NCBI RefSeq assembly: GCF_013778325.1 | Contig: NZ_JACEIB010000001.1 | Span: 248,001 to 312,000, forward strand | Length of the DNA: 64,000 nucleotides | From: Sphingomonas chungangi | GTDB taxonomy: Bacteria > Pseudomonadota > Alphaproteobacteria > Sphingomonadales > Sphingomonadaceae | Reading direction: 5' to 3' | Shown here: positions 28,773-38,358 of the stretch, piece by piece | Layout: each line of letters opens with the position of its first letter | Numbering within the stretch: the stretch's first letter is position 1 | Notes under the pieces: generated by a model | Told to the model about the DNA's origin: nothing | Database searches by the model: none | What the model saw: only the letters and a program-made list of their open reading frames with translations | Translations under genes and position numbers: made by a program

Positions 28773-29254
28773 TCGGGTGCTTCATCCACCGATTGGGTCT
28801 GCTTCGCCCGCCAGTCTGCGAGGCGCTCCGCCAGCGCCTCGTCGTGCGTGGCCAGGATCGCGGCGGCGAGCAGCCCGGCGTTGATCGCCCCCGCCTTGCC
28901 GATCGCCAGCGTGCCGACGGGGATGCCGCCCGGCATCTGGACGATCGAGAGCAGCGAATCCATGCCGGAGAGCGCCTTGGATTCCACGGGCACGCCGAGC
29001 ACCGGAAGCGGCGTCATTGAGGCGCACATGCCGGGCAGGTGGGCCGCGCCGCCGGCGCCAGCGATCACCACCTTGAGCCCGCGATCCTTCGCGCTCTTCG
29101 CATAATCGTACAGCCGCTCGGGCGTGCGATGCGCCGAAACCACCTTCGTCTCGTGCGGCACGCCGAGCGCCGCCAGCGTCTCGGCGGCGTGACGCATCGT
29201 CTCCCAGTCGGAACGGCTGCCCATAATAATGCCAACGATCGGCTGGTCGGTCAT
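28769..29254 (-). CDS. purE: N5-CAIR mutase, class I PurE
   Basis: Converts N5-CAIR to CAIR. The 161-residue protein shows the class I signatures [13 protein letters not shown] at the N-terminus, [15 protein letters not shown], and [13 protein letters not shown]. Its length is typical. The longer upstream reading frame is not conserved, so ATG 29254 is used. It is first in the purEK operon; a REP cluster lies upstream between purE and gpmA. Confidence 0.96.
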   Translation of the reverse strand: MTDQPIVGIIMGSRSDWETMRHAAETLAALGVPHETKVVSAHRTPERLYDYAKSAKDRGLKVVIAGAGGAAHLPGMCASMTPLPVLGVPVESKALSGMDSLLSIVQMPGGIPVGTLAIGKAGAINAGLLAAAILATHDEALAERLADWRAKQTQSVDEAPE

Positions 29255-29352
29255 GCGGCCTGCCCGGAGCGAGGGTTTGAAGGAAGCGGGGTGCTTAGCG
29301 GCGGGTATGCGCGATGGCAACGCAAACCCGCCAAAAATCCGGCTATTCCTCA

Positions 29353-29477
29353 CCGTTCGTGCTGAGGAGCCGCTGAGCCTGTCGAAGCGGCGTCTCGAAG
29401 CATGTTGCGCGTGGGCGCCCTTCGAGACGGGCCTTCGACTTCGCTGCGCTCGCTCAGTCCCTCCTCAGGGCGAACGG
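29353..29477. repeat. compound REP-type palindrome, copy 3
   Basis: A longer version of the family: outer CCGTTCG at 29353 and CGAACGG ending at 29477 enclose at least three core-like segments, GAGCCTGTCGAAGCGG, CCTTCGAGACGG and CCTTCGACTTCGCTGCGC. The nested inverted pieces look like stepwise insertion of units. It fills most of the 232 bp between purE and gpmA. Confidence 0.75.
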
Positions 29478-29486
29478 CGTTGGGGT

Positions 29487-30173
29487 TTATCGTTCGCTCA
29501 GATAATAGCGATCCATCGGCTTCAGAGCATGATCGAGCTCGTAAACGATCGGCTGGCCGGTCGGGATCTCGATGTCGATGATCTCCTGATCCGAGATGCC
29601 GGAAAGATGCTTCACCAGCGCGCGCAGCGAATTGCCGTGGGCGGAGATCGCCACACGCTTGCCCGCCGTCAGCACCGGCGCGATCCGGCTCTCCCAATAA
29701 GGCAGCACGCGCGCGATCGTGTCCTTCAGGCTTTCGGTATTGGGGATCGGGATGCCGTCGTAGCGGCGATCCTTCGACAGATCGAACTCGCTTCCGGCCT
29801 CCAGCGGCGGCGGCGGGATGTCGAAGCTGCGGCGCCAGATCTTCACCTGCTCGTCGCCATGCTTGGCCGCCGTCTCGGCCTTGTCGAGGCCGGTGAGGCC
29901 GCCATAGTGGCGCTCGTTCAGGTGCCAGTCCTTCTCCACTGGCAGCCAGAGGCGCCCCATCTCCTCCAGCGCGAGATTGAGCGTCTTGATCGCCCGGGTC
30001 TGGACGCTGGTGAAGCACTGGTCGAAGTCGAAGCCCTTTTCCGCCAACAGGCGCCCGGCGGCCTTCGCTTCCTCCACGCCCTTGTCGGTAAGGTTCACGT
30101 CCCACCAGCCGGTGAAGCGGTTCTCCAGGTTCCAGGCGGACTGGCCGTGGCGGATCAGGACGAGGCGGGGCAT
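29487..30173 (-). CDS. gpmA: 2,3-bisphosphoglycerate-dependent phosphoglycerate mutase
   Basis: Interconverts 3- and 2-phosphoglycerate in glycolysis. The 228-residue dPGM begins [15 protein letters not shown] with the phosphorylated His of RHG near residue 9; [28 protein letters not shown] and the second catalytic His in [15 protein letters not shown] are present. GGGAGGAACC before ATG 30173 is one of the best ribosome sites in the window. Monocistronic as far as can be seen. Confidence 0.96.
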   Translation of the reverse strand: MPRLVLIRHGQSAWNLENRFTGWWDVNLTDKGVEEAKAAGRLLAEKGFDFDQCFTSVQTRAIKTLNLALEEMGRLWLPVEKDWHLNERHYGGLTGLDKAETAAKHGDEQVKIWRRSFDIPPPPLEAGSEFDLSKDRRYDGIPIPNTESLKDTIARVLPYWESRIAPVLTAGKRVAISAHGNSLRALVKHLSGISDQEIIDIEIPTGQPIVYELDHALKPMDRYYLSER

Positions 30174-30250
30174 GGTTCCTCCCAAGGGCTGTTCGCCAAC
30201 CGCGTAGCCGAGGCTCGGCGGTTCGTCATCCCCGCCGCTGCCGCGTCGCG

Positions 30251-31372
30251 CTAAAGATCGCCTATCACGTCGTGCAGCGCGGCGAGGCAGGCCTCGCCCA
30301 GCTTCTTGCTCCGCTCGGGCGACCAGCCGAATTCGGCGTCGGGCAGGTCGTCATTGTCCTTGAAGGGCATTTCCAGGGTCATCGCCACGCAGCCGAAGCG
30401 CTCGGCGAGCTGGTTGGTGGACATGGAGAGGTTGGCCCGACCCTTGCCCGCCACGGCATAACCCTTCGCCTTCTGGAAATCGGGCGTGCGGATGACCAGT
30501 GCGTCCTGATAGGCCTGATAGCCGCTCACCTGCGCGTCCTTGAGCGAGGGGATACCCTCGAAACCGGCGAGGAAGACGTAGGGGATCGCCTCGTCGCCAT
30601 GCACGTCCATGGCGAAGTTCACCCCGGTCTTGTCCATCGCATTGCGGACGCACAGCACTTCGGGCGAGCGCTCCGGCGTCGGTTCGTGCCATTCGCGGTT
30701 GAGGTTCACGCCGACGGCGTTGGTGCGCAAGTGGCCGCGGAAGCTGCCGTCCGGGTTCATGTTGGGGACGATGTGGAAGGTGGCCTGCTTGCGCAGCGAT
30801 CGTGCTATCGGATCGGCCGGATCGGTCAGGCATTCCAGCGCGCCTTCCATCCACCATTCGGCCATCGATTCGCCGGGATGCTGACGGGCATAGAGCCACA
30901 CCTGCTTCGGACCCTCGCCCAGCGTTAGGCAATCCATCTCGCGGCCGTCCAGCGTCTGGCCGAGCGAAGCGAGGGTCACGCCGGGCCGGCCAGCGATGCG
31001 CGCCACCAGATTGTTGTGCCGCTCCATCGAGTAGGGCGCGAAATAGGCGAACCAGATCGCGTCGCCCGCTGCCTCGTGCGTGAAGCGGAGCATGCCGTCA
31101 GCATAGGAGGTGTCTGCCACCCGCCGCCATGTCACCCGGTCGTCGGACCAGCAGGCGTGGTAGCCTGGCCAGCCGCCCGGATAGGCCGACTGGCCGGCGT
31201 TGGTGATTTCGTAGGTCAGCCGCTTGCCGCGCACGCCGAGCGCGCGGAAGTGGAACCATTGATAGAAATCCGAATCCTCGTCGTGCGCGATCTCGAGCGT
31301 GATGCGATCGTCGAGGATTCCGGTCAGGCGGATGTTGCCGCTGTCGAAAGCGGCCGAAATGCGGATTGTCAT
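30251..31372 (-). CDS. M14 family zinc carboxypeptidase (AGBL/CCP-like)
   Basis: Predicted zinc carboxypeptidase of the cytosolic-carboxypeptidase-like branch. In 373 residues there is an N-terminal beta-sandwich domain (about 1-125) as in AGBL proteins, then the M14 domain with zinc ligands H165 and E168 (RQHPGES), H258 (DVHGDE), the substrate-binding NLNREW and a catalytic Glu in TLEMPFKD near 346. In eukaryotes this branch trims glutamate side chains; bacterial substrates are not known. The start overlaps the stop of the upstream DUF4136-type lipoprotein gene by four bases. Confidence 0.9.
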   Translation of the reverse strand: MTIRISAAFDSGNIRLTGILDDRITLEIAHDEDSDFYQWFHFRALGVRGKRLTYEITNAGQSAYPGGWPGYHACWSDDRVTWRRVADTSYADGMLRFTHEAAGDAIWFAYFAPYSMERHNNLVARIAGRPGVTLASLGQTLDGREMDCLTLGEGPKQVWLYARQHPGESMAEWWMEGALECLTDPADPIARSLRKQATFHIVPNMNPDGSFRGHLRTNAVGVNLNREWHEPTPERSPEVLCVRNAMDKTGVNFAMDVHGDEAIPYVFLAGFEGIPSLKDAQVSGYQAYQDALVIRTPDFQKAKGYAVAGKGRANLSMSTNQLAERFGCVAMTLEMPFKDNDDLPDAEFGWSPERSKKLGEACLAALHDVIGDL

Positions 31373-31995
31373 TTCACCGAGATAGTCTGCCCCGACTGTC
31401 CCGGGAAGCCCGTGAACATCGCATGTGCCAGCTTGGCGACGGCGGCCTGCGGCGAGGCATCGGGCGAGGTGCCCTTGGCCTCGGTCATCGCGCGGCCTTC
31501 CCAGATGGCGGTGCCGTCCGAGCGGCGCTTGATCTGCACCTGCATGCGCGTGCCGACGAGGAAATGCTCTTGGTTGCCGATCGGCACGGTGGTGCCGACT
31601 CCGCCGCCGAAGCCTGAATGGCGCCCGAAACTCGCGCCGCCGATGCCGAAGCTGATCGAGGAGCCGCCGGCATTGTAATCGGGCCGCGTGCCGCGATCGA
31701 CCAAGACGCTGACGGTCAGCTCGGACGAGCCGGGGCCTTCGGCGCGGGTGAAGCCGAGGTGGGTGAGCTCGCCCGCGACGATGTCGCTATAGGTGTTGAG
31801 CTCGATGCTGTCGGGGGCCATTGGCGAGCCCGGTCCGGCCGCCGGCATCGATTCGATCGAGAAGCTGCCCGGCGCGATCGGCTGGGTGAGGTGGAAGCGC
31901 GTCACCTGCACCGGATTGGCGGTTTCGCAGCCGGCCAGCGCCAGCGCGCCGCCGAGCGCGAGAGCAAGGCGGAGGGGGATTCGCGACTGGGTCAT
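31369..31995 (-). CDS. DUF4136-like lipoprotein
   Basis: Probable lipid-anchored periplasmic protein of 208 residues: signal peptide with lipobox LAGC (Cys at about 23), then a beta-rich domain with TYSDIVAGELTHLGF and VLVDRGTRPDYN, a Gly/Ser-rich insert (about 110-135), and IWEGRAMTEAKG near the C-terminus, features of DUF4136-type lipoproteins of unknown function. It is translationally coupled to the M14 peptidase gene downstream. Confidence 0.8.
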   Translation of the reverse strand: MTQSRIPLRLALALGGALALAGCETANPVQVTRFHLTQPIAPGSFSIESMPAAGPGSPMAPDSIELNTYSDIVAGELTHLGFTRAEGPGSSELTVSVLVDRGTRPDYNAGGSSISFGIGGASFGRHSGFGGGVGTTVPIGNQEHFLVGTRMQVQIKRRSDGTAIWEGRAMTEAKGTSPDASPQAAVAKLAHAMFTGFPGQSGQTISVK

Positions 31996-32126
31996 GGCAA
32001 GCCTCTCGAATGGCCGCGCGATCGGGACGGGCGCGGGCTTGGATACTGAAACGTCTCGACGATGTCTTTTGCTTCATTCGCCGCCGCTTTCCAACGGCTG
32101 AACGAGGGGACGGACCGCAGTCTCCC

Positions 32127-32155
32127 TTGACTCGCGTGGCGATCCTGCATAGGCG
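32127..32155 (+). promoter_or_regulatory. putative housekeeping-sigma promoter of rpmJ
   Basis: TTGACT (32127-32132), 17 bases, TAGGCG (32150-32155), with TGCA directly before the -10 box. The layout matches the candidate rpmB promoter at 3001-3029. It lies in the 216 bp between the divergent DUF4136 gene and rpmJ; I see no other element in that gap. Confidence 0.45.
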
Positions 32156-32211
32156 GGCGCCTCGTTTTTCAAGGGCGCACGCCCCGAACCGAAAGAAGCA
32201 GGGCGCCAGCC

Positions 32212-32337
32212 ATGAAGATCCGTAACTCGCTCAAGTCGCTCAAGGGGCGTCATCGCGACAACCGCGTCATCCGTCGTCGCGGTCGCACCTACGTCATCAA
32301 CAAGACGAACCGCCGCTTCAAGGCCCGTCAGGGCTGA
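32212..32337 (+). CDS. rpmJ: 50S ribosomal protein L36 (type B)
   Basis: A very short gene encoding 41 residues: [18 protein letters not shown], then [19 protein letters not shown], a sequence diagnostic of the zinc-independent (YkgO-like, no CxxC) L36 paralogue. In alphaproteobacteria this form is the usual L36. An HAD hydrolase gene follows after five bases. Confidence 0.96.
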   Translation: MKIRNSLKSLKGRHRDNRVIRRRGRTYVINKTNRRFKARQG

Positions 32338-32342
32338 TTCGG

Positions 32343-32969
32343 GTGGCCGGCGTGCGAGCGCCGGCTCCTACCAGCGTCGTCTTCGATGTCGGCAACGTGC
32401 TTGTCGACTGGAACCCGCGCGCCTTCTTCGCGCGGCATGTCACCGACAGCGCGCGCCTCGATCGCCTGATGAGCGAGGTGCTGACGCTCGAATGGCACAC
32501 CCAGCATGATGCCGGCCGCGACTTCGCCGATACCTCGGCGGAGCGGATCGCGCTGTATCCGGACGAGGCGGAGAATATCCGCCGCTGGGGTGCCGACTTC
32601 GGCGAGACGATCGGCGATCTGCTGCCCGGCATGGCCGATCTCGTCGCGGACCTCGATGCGGCCGGCGTGCCGCTCTATGCGATCACCAATTTCAGCCACG
32701 AATTCTGGCCGCCCTTCCGGGCGCGCGAGGCGGCTCTGTTCGATCGCTTCCGCGACGTGGTCGTCTCGGGCGAGGTGAAGCTGATCAAGCCCGATCCGGC
32801 GATCTACGGGCTGGCGCTGGAGCGCTTCGGGCTGGTCCCGGGCGAGGCGCTGTTCGTCGACGACCGCCAGGACAATGTCGAGGCGGGCGAGCGCGCCGGG
32901 CTGGTGGGGCACCGGTTTGTCGATGCTCCCGCTCTTCGCGCCGCTCTACGGGGCTACGACCTGATTTAG
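32343..32969 (+). CDS. HAD-superfamily IA hydrolase (YihX-like)
   Basis: Predicted phosphatase, 208 residues from GTG 32343. The HAD motifs are readable: nucleophile motif FDVGNVLVDWN (about 13-23; the second Asp of DxD replaced by Gly as in YihX/haloacid-dehalogenase relatives), motif II AITNFS, motif III KLIKPDPAIY, and motif IV FVDDRQDNVEAG. Substrate unknown. It lies five bases after rpmJ and probably shares its transcript; its end overlaps the convergent pyk stop by four bases. Confidence 0.86.
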   Translation: MAGVRAPAPTSVVFDVGNVLVDWNPRAFFARHVTDSARLDRLMSEVLTLEWHTQHDAGRDFADTSAERIALYPDEAENIRRWGADFGETIGDLLPGMADLVADLDAAGVPLYAITNFSHEFWPPFRAREAALFDRFRDVVVSGEVKLIKPDPAIYGLALERFGLVPGEALFVDDRQDNVEAGERAGLVGHRFVDAPALRAALRGYDLI

Positions 32970-34441
32970 TCGTCGCTGGGCTTATAATTGCGGAGCTCGT
33001 CACCGCTCAGCCGGACGACGTGCAGCACGTTGGTCGACCCCGGCGTCCCGAACGGCACGCCGGCCATCAGCACCACCGAATCGCCTGCATTGGCGACGCG
33101 CGCGCGCAGCGCCATGCGCTTGGACTTCGCCACCATCTCCTCGAAGCTGCCAACGTCGCGCGTGTGTACCGCGTGCGCACCCCACAGCAGGCCGATCCGG
33201 CGGGCGGTGGCGAGCTTGGGGGTCAGCACCAGTAGCGGCACCGCCGGCCGCTCGCGCGCAATGCGCCGGGCCGTGCCGCCCGACGAGGTGAAACAGGTGA
33301 TCGCCGAGGCCGACACCGTCTCGACGATCTCGGCCGCCGCCGACGACAGCGCATCCGCCGTGGTGCGATCGGGCAGGGTCTCGGTGAAGTGGATGCGCGC
33401 CTTGTAGGCGGCGTCGCCCTCCACCGATACGGCGATGCGATCCATCATCGACACGGCCTCTTCCGGCCAGTCGCCGGCGGCTGACTCGGCCGAGAGCATG
33501 ATCGCGTCGGCGCCGTCGTAGATGGCGGTCGCGACGTCGGACACCTCGGCGCGGGTCGGCGAGGGCGACTTGATCATCGATTCGAGCATCTGCGTCGCCA
33601 CCACCACCGGGCGGCCGAGCCGGCGCGCGGTCTCGACGATGCGCTTCTGGATCGGGGGCACCCGCTCGGGCGGCAGCTCGACGCCGAGATCGCCGCGCGC
33701 CACCATCACGCCGTCGGACAGTTCGATGATCTCGTCGAGCCGGTCGATCGCGGCGGGCTTCTCGATCTTGGAGAGCAAAGCCGCCTTGCCGCCGATCAGG
33801 CGGCGCGCCTCGGCGACGTCTTCGGGGCGCTGGACGAAGCTGATCGCGATCCAGTCGACATGATGCTCCAGCGCGAAGGCGAGATCCTTGCGGTCCTTCT
33901 CGGTCAGCGCGGGGAGCGGCACCACCACGTCGGGCACGTTGACGCCCTTGCGGTCCGAGATCGGGCCGCCGACCTCGACCAGCGTCTCGATCAGGTCGTG
34001 CGTGGCGGACTGTACACGCAGCACCAGCTTGCCGTCGTCGACCAGCAGGCGGGTGCCGGCCTCCAGCGCCTCGAAGATCTCGCGATGGGGGAGCGAGACG
34101 CGGGTCGCATCGCCCGGCTCGCCGGTGCGATCGAGGCGGAAGCTGTCGCCTTTCTTGAGCGTCACGATTCCGTCCGCGAAGGTCCCGACGCGCAGCTTCG
34201 GCCCCTGCAGGTCGGCGAGGATCGTGGTTGGGCGGTTGAGCTCCTTCTCCAGGGCGCGGATCGCCGCGATCGACTGGGCGTGATCCTCGTGCGTGCCGTG
34301 GCTCATGTTGACGCGGAAGGCGTCGGCGCCGGCGACGAACAGCTTGCGGATCATCTCGGGCGAGCGGCTGGCGGGGCCGAGCGTCGCGAGCACCCGGACC
34401 TTGCGGCGGCGGGGCGCAAACGCGCTGGTGCTGATCGTCAT
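32966..34441 (-). CDS. pyk: pyruvate kinase
   Basis: Converts phosphoenolpyruvate and ADP to pyruvate and ATP. The 491-residue protein has the A-domain start [23 protein letters not shown], the Mg/K site [12 protein letters not shown], the catalytic segment [17 protein letters not shown] and ATQMLESMI, and a C-terminal regulatory domain. ATG 34441 is preceded by GGGAGAGC. Convergent with the HAD gene. Confidence 0.97.
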   Translation of the reverse strand: MTISTSAFAPRRRKVRVLATLGPASRSPEMIRKLFVAGADAFRVNMSHGTHEDHAQSIAAIRALEKELNRPTTILADLQGPKLRVGTFADGIVTLKKGDSFRLDRTGEPGDATRVSLPHREIFEALEAGTRLLVDDGKLVLRVQSATHDLIETLVEVGGPISDRKGVNVPDVVVPLPALTEKDRKDLAFALEHHVDWIAISFVQRPEDVAEARRLIGGKAALLSKIEKPAAIDRLDEIIELSDGVMVARGDLGVELPPERVPPIQKRIVETARRLGRPVVVATQMLESMIKSPSPTRAEVSDVATAIYDGADAIMLSAESAAGDWPEEAVSMMDRIAVSVEGDAAYKARIHFTETLPDRTTADALSSAAAEIVETVSASAITCFTSSGGTARRIARERPAVPLLVLTPKLATARRIGLLWGAHAVHTRDVGSFEEMVAKSKRMALRARVANAGDSVVLMAGVPFGTPGSTNVLHVVRLSGDELRNYKPSDD

Positions 34442-34532
34442 GAAGCTCTCCCGTTGGCGTCACCGGTTGCAGGGCCGGCGCGCGATGCCCATAGCCCTAG
34501 CAGTCTCCATGGCAACCGGAAATGACAGCGCT

Positions 34533-34832
34533 ATGCAACTGGACGAAATCGACGACGAAATCGCCGCGAAAGTGTTCCGCCGGCTCGTTCTGCACCTGCG
34601 CCATCGCGACGATGCGCAGAATATCGACCTGATGGGCCTGGCCGGCTTCTGCCGCAACTGCCTGGGCGACTGGACGGCCGAGGCGTCCGGCGGGACGATC
34701 TCGAAGGACCAGGGCCGCGAAGCGGTCTATGGCATGCCCTATTCCGAGTGGAAGACGACGCACCAGACGGAGGCGACGCCCGAGCAGCTGGCGCGCATGG
34801 AAGAAAGTCTGAAGCTCAACCCTTCCGCTTGA
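34533..34832 (+). CDS. DUF1244 protein
   Basis: A 99-residue member of the alphaproteobacterial DUF1244 family, recognised from [37 protein letters not shown] and [14 protein letters not shown] in the second half; the CRNC pair may bind metal. Function unknown. ATG 34533 is chosen; ATG 34509 would add eight residues. It precedes the GapR-type gene by 59 bp on the same strand. Confidence 0.87.
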   Translation: MQLDEIDDEIAAKVFRRLVLHLRHRDDAQNIDLMGLAGFCRNCLGDWTAEASGGTISKDQGREAVYGMPYSEWKTTHQTEATPEQLARMEESLKLNPSA

Positions 34833-34891
34833 GCAATAGGATTTCGTCCCTTATCCCGCGCCTTCTTATTCGAATCGGGAGCGGGACCCCC

Positions 34892-35134
34892 ATGAGTGAC
34901 GGCAACGTCGCAGCCGACCAGCTGCGCCTCTTCATCGAACGCATCGAGCGCCTCGAGGAGGAGAAGAAGGGCATGCAGGACGACATCAAGGACGTCTATC
35001 TGGAGGCCAAGTCGCAGGGTTACGATCCGAAGACGATGCGGGCCATCGTGCGCCTGCGCAAGATGGAGAAGAACGCCCGCGACGAGGCGGAGGCATTGCT
35101 CGAAACCTACAAGGCGGCGCTCGGCCTGAGCTGA
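34892..35134 (+). CDS. gapR: GapR family (DUF2312) DNA-binding protein
   Basis: An 80-residue, mostly helical, highly charged protein with the DUF2312 pattern: [41 protein letters not shown] followed by [10 protein letters not shown]. In Caulobacter GapR is a nucleoid protein that clamps overtwisted DNA ahead of forks and RNA polymerase, and it stimulates topoisomerases. Length and sequence match. A YebC gene follows after 90 bp. Confidence 0.9.
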   Translation: MSDGNVAADQLRLFIERIERLEEEKKGMQDDIKDVYLEAKSQGYDPKTMRAIVRLRKMEKNARDEAEALLETYKAALGLS

Positions 35135-35224
35135 CGCCCCGGTTCCTCGGCGGGCGGGCTTGATCGTCAGGCCCGCCAAAGCCTAGAGACGCCGGAACGA
35201 CAAGCAGACAGGACGATTTCGGCG

Positions 35225-35968
35225 ATGGCCGGCCATTCCAAGTTCAAGAACATCATGCATCGCAAGGGTGCGCAGGATAAGAAGCGCTCCTCGCTCTTCT
35301 CCAAGCTCAGCCGCGAGATCACCGTGGCGGCGAAGATGGGCCTGCCCGATCCGGCGATGAATGCGCGCCTGCGCTCCGCCATCATCGCGGCGCGTGCGCA
35401 GTCGATGCCCAACGACAATATCAAGCGCTCGATCGACAAGGCGGCCGGCAACGACGGCGCCAATTACGAGGAAGTGCGCTACGAGGGCTTCGGCCCGGCG
35501 GGCGTGTCGCTGATCATCGAGACGCTGACCGACAACCGCAACCGCACCGCCACCAATGTGCGCACGATCGTCTCCAAGAATGGCGGCAATCTCGGCGCGT
35601 CCGGTTCGGTGAGCCACGGCTTCGATCGCTTGGGCTTGATCACCTATCCGGAAAGCGCGGGTGACGCCGACAAGGTGTTCGAGGCGGCGCTGGAAGCCGG
35701 CGCCGAGGATGTGGCGTCGGATGAGGGCCACGAAATCTGGTGCTCGATCGATTCGCTGCACGAGGTCGCCAAGGCGCTGGAGCCGGTGCTGGGCGAGGCC
35801 GAGGGCATCAAGCTGGCGTGGCGTCCGCAGACGCAGGTGGCGGTGACGTCCGAGGCGGACGCGGCGTTGCTGATGAAGCTGATCGACACGCTCGACGACG
35901 ACGACGACGTCCAGACCGTCTGGGGCAATTACGATGTGCCGGATGACGTGATGGAGAAACTGGGCTGA
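35225..35968 (+). CDS. yebC: YebC/PmpR family translation/transcription factor
   Basis: A 247-residue protein starting [18 protein letters not shown], the invariant YebC N-terminus, with [18 protein letters not shown] and [12 protein letters not shown] segments. Members were described as DNA-binding regulators and more recently as factors that help ribosomes through proline stretches. It heads the conserved yebC-ruvC-ruvA neighbourhood. A REP pair separates it from ruvC. Confidence 0.96.
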   Translation: MAGHSKFKNIMHRKGAQDKKRSSLFSKLSREITVAAKMGLPDPAMNARLRSAIIAARAQSMPNDNIKRSIDKAAGNDGANYEEVRYEGFGPAGVSLIIETLTDNRNRTATNVRTIVSKNGGNLGASGSVSHGFDRLGLITYPESAGDADKVFEAALEAGAEDVASDEGHEIWCSIDSLHEVAKALEPVLGEAEGIKLAWRPQTQVAVTSEADAALLMKLIDTLDDDDDVQTVWGNYDVPDDVMEKLG

Positions 35969-35991
35969 CCCACGGCCTCGCTCCCCATACT

Positions 35992-36075
35992 CCGTTCGTC
36001 CTGAGCCTAGTCGAAGGACGTGCGGCAGGCGAAGGTGTTTGGGGCACGCACTTCGACTTCGCTCAGTGCGAACGG
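35992..36075. repeat. REP-type paired palindrome, copy 4
   Basis: CCGTTCG at 35992 and CGAACGG ending at 36075 enclose two inverted units. The first has GTCCTGAGC..AAGGAC, the second GCACTTCGAC..CAGTGC, again with different but self-complementary stems. It sits in the short gap between yebC and ruvC, ending 26 bases before the ruvC ATG. Confidence 0.83.
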
Positions 36076-36101
36076 GGGGCATTCGCGGCCGGCCTGCTGG
36101 C

Positions 36102-36599
36102 ATGCTGATCCTCGGTCTTGATCCGGGCCTCGGCACCACCGGCTGGGGACTGATCAGGGCCGACGGCAATCGCTTGTCGCACGTCGCCAACGGCCAGATC
36201 CGCACCGACGCCTCGATGCCGCTGCCGCGCCGGCTGGCGCTGCTCCACGGCGCGATCGTCGAGGTGATCCGCGGCCACCAGCCGCAGGGCGCGGCGGTGG
36301 AGGAGGTGCTCGGCAACTCCAACGCGCAATCGACGCTCAAGCTCGGCCAGGCGCGCGGCATGGCGCTGCTGGCGGCGGCGCAGGCCGAGCTGGTGGTCGG
36401 CGAATATCATCCCAGCATCGTCAAGAAGGCGGTGGTCGGCACCGGTGGTGCTGCCAAGGAGCAGGTGCAGGCGATGGTCGCGCGGCTGCTGCCCGGCGTG
36501 AAGCTGACCGGCGCCGACGCGGCCGACGCGCTGGCGGTGGCGATCACCCACGCGCACCATCTTGCCTCTGCCAAGGCGATGCTGAGGAGGGCGGGATGA
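36102..36599 (+). CDS. ruvC: Holliday junction resolvase RuvC
   Basis: Endonuclease that cuts Holliday junctions. The 165-residue protein starts [16 protein letters not shown] with the first catalytic Asp near residue 7; [10 protein letters not shown] carries the catalytic Glu pair region and [14 protein letters not shown] the C-terminal Asp residues. Normal length. The stop overlaps the ruvA start region (ATGATGA). Confidence 0.96.
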   Translation: MLILGLDPGLGTTGWGLIRADGNRLSHVANGQIRTDASMPLPRRLALLHGAIVEVIRGHQPQGAAVEEVLGNSNAQSTLKLGQARGMALLAAAQAELVVGEYHPSIVKKAVVGTGGAAKEQVQAMVARLLPGVKLTGADAADALAVAITHAHHLASAKAMLRRAG

Positions 36600-37192
36600 T
36601 GATCGCACGGCTGACCGGCGTGCTGGCCGAGGCGGCGGGCGACCATGCCGTGATCGACGTGAACGGCGTCGGCTATCTCGTCCAGCTGTCGGGTAAGACG
36701 CTGGCGGCGCTCGGCGGCATCGGCGGACAAGTGAAGATCCTCACCGACATGCAGGTGCGCGAGGATGCGATCACGCTGTTCGGCTTCGGGTCGGTGGCGG
36801 AGCGCGACTGGTTCCGGCTGCTGACGCAGGTGCAGGGCGTCGGCGGCCGCGTGGCGCTGTCGATCCTGACGGTGCTGGCGCCCGACGAGCTTTCGCGCGC
36901 AGTGGCGTCGGGCGACAAGGCGATGGTGGCGCGCGCCAACGGCGTCGGCCCGAAGCTCGCGCTGCGCATCGTCACCGAGCTCAAGGACAAGGCGGGGCCG
37001 GCGCTCGGGCCGGCCGGCGGCGCGGCGGCGCCCACGGGCAGCGCCGGGGCCGACGCGCTCTCCGCGCTCGCCAATCTCGGCTTCCGCCCGGCCGAAGCCT
37101 CGGCGGCGGTTGGCGCGGCGGTCGAAGAACTGGGACCGGACGCGACGCTCGATGCGCTTGTCCGCCTCGCACTGCGCAAGGCGGCGAAGTGA
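36599..37192 (+). CDS. ruvA: Holliday junction branch migration protein RuvA
   Basis: Tetrameric junction-binding partner of RuvB. Reading from the second ATG (36599) gives [14 protein letters not shown], the conserved RuvA N-terminus, 197 residues; AGGAGG at 36586-36591 is better spaced for this ATG than for ATG 36596. Two helix-hairpin-helix motifs ([32 protein letters not shown]) and a C-terminal UBA-like domain (about 155-197) are visible. Here ruvB is not directly downstream but starts 1.7 kb away. Confidence 0.95.
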   Translation: MIARLTGVLAEAAGDHAVIDVNGVGYLVQLSGKTLAALGGIGGQVKILTDMQVREDAITLFGFGSVAERDWFRLLTQVQGVGGRVALSILTVLAPDELSRAVASGDKAMVARANGVGPKLALRIVTELKDKAGPALGPAGGAAAPTGSAGADALSALANLGFRPAEASAAVGAAVEELGPDATLDALVRLALRKAAK

Positions 37193-37899
37193 GCCTGCTC
37201 GACGGCACCGCGGACGATTTGCGTGCGACCCTGGCGGGCTCTCCCGAAAAAGCGGCGGAGCTGTTGAAGGCGGGGGCCGAAGCCGGCCTCCCCGAAGCTC
37301 AGGCGGCCTATGGTCAAGCTCTGCTCGACGAGCGGGGCGTCGCCTCCGATGCGGTAGCGGCGCTCGGCTGGTTCCGCAGGGCGGCGGCGGCGGGCGACGC
37401 GATGGGCATGAATATGCTCGGGCGCTGCTTCGAGAAAGGTTGGGGCACTACCGAGGATCGCGCCGAGGCCACCTACTGGTATGCGCACGCGGCACAGGCA
37501 GGGCTCGACTGGGGCATGTACAATTACGGCAGCGCGCTGGCCCTGGGCGCGGGCGTGGAAAAAGACGAGGCCGCCGCGCTCGGCTGGTTCCAGCGGGCGG
37601 GCGCGATGGGGCACGCCAAATCGATCAATTTCGTCGGCATTTTCCATGAGGAGGGTCGCGTGACCCTCCGTGATCGCGCCAAGGCGGCGGAATGCTATCG
37701 CGTCGCGGCCGAGAGCGGCGATTATCGCGGCCAGTTCAACCACGCCCGGCTGCTCGCCGAGGATGGCCGGCTGGACGAGGCCGTGACGTGGATCGGGCGC
37801 GCCGCCGAAACCGCGCCGCCCGCCTTCGTGCAGCGCGTGAAGGCTTGGTGCGAGGCCGCGCCGGTGGCCGCACTCAACCTGACGGCGCGGGCGCTCTGA
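37189..37899 (+). CDS. Sel1/TPR-like repeat protein
   Basis: A 236-residue all-helical protein with at least five Sel1-like units (for example [20 protein letters not shown] and [15 protein letters not shown]), having the spaced A-x-G-W-F/W-Y pattern. No signal peptide, so cytoplasmic; Sel1 proteins are protein-interaction adaptors and the partner is unknown. GTG 37189 overlaps the ruvA stop by four bases, so it is translated with ruvA, an unusual partner. Confidence 0.85.
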   Translation: MSLLDGTADDLRATLAGSPEKAAELLKAGAEAGLPEAQAAYGQALLDERGVASDAVAALGWFRRAAAAGDAMGMNMLGRCFEKGWGTTEDRAEATYWYAHAAQAGLDWGMYNYGSALALGAGVEKDEAAALGWFQRAGAMGHAKSINFVGIFHEEGRVTLRDRAKAAECYRVAAESGDYRGQFNHARLLAEDGRLDEAVTWIGRAAETAPPAFVQRVKAWCEAAPVAALNLTARAL

Positions 37900-37905
37900 C
37901 CGGCC

Positions 37906-38283
37906 TCAGCGCTGCCAGCCGGGGCCGCCCGGCGGGACCGGGCGCACGGAAGAGATCTTGTCGTCCATGTTGATCACGCGGGTGTCCGGCATCGAATGAT
38001 CGACGATTTCGCAGCGGCCCTCGAACTTGTCGTCGACGCAGACCTGCCAGACGCCGCTGATGATGTGGATGGAGGAAATCTTGTCGTCCATGTCCTTGGT
38101 GCTGAGCTTGCGGACCTCATGATCGGCGTAGAAGCTGTGCCCCTGGAAGCCGGGTTTCGAATATAGCACCGCCGCTGGCGGGCGCTGGTCCGGGCCGCGA
38201 TCGTCGCCCCAATGGCGGCGCGCCGGTGCGGGGCCGGCGGCGAGCAAGGCGAGCGTGGCGGCGGTCAGGATTAGCTTGGTCAT
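37906..38283 (-). CDS. secreted beta/gamma-crystallin domain protein
   Basis: A 125-residue protein with an N-terminal signal peptide (about 1-22) and one beta/gamma-crystallin domain built of two Greek-key motifs: LYSKPGFQGHSFYADHE opening the first, and two copies of DDKISS, the calcium-binding (N/D)(N/D)xx(S/T)S motif. Two Cys (CVDDKFEGRCE) could be disulfide bonded. Microbial members bind calcium and are extracytoplasmic; the biological role is unknown. Divergent from the next gene. Confidence 0.85.
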   Translation of the reverse strand: MTKLILTAATLALLAAGPAPARRHWGDDRGPDQRPPAAVLYSKPGFQGHSFYADHEVRKLSTKDMDDKISSIHIISGVWQVCVDDKFEGRCEIVDHSMPDTRVINMDDKISSVRPVPPGGPGWQR

Positions 38284-38358
38284 GTCCCTCTCCCCTGTGA
38301 CCCGCGCACATTGCGCCGCGGGTCCGATGCTGGCAAGCGGATGACGAAGGAGATGGTG

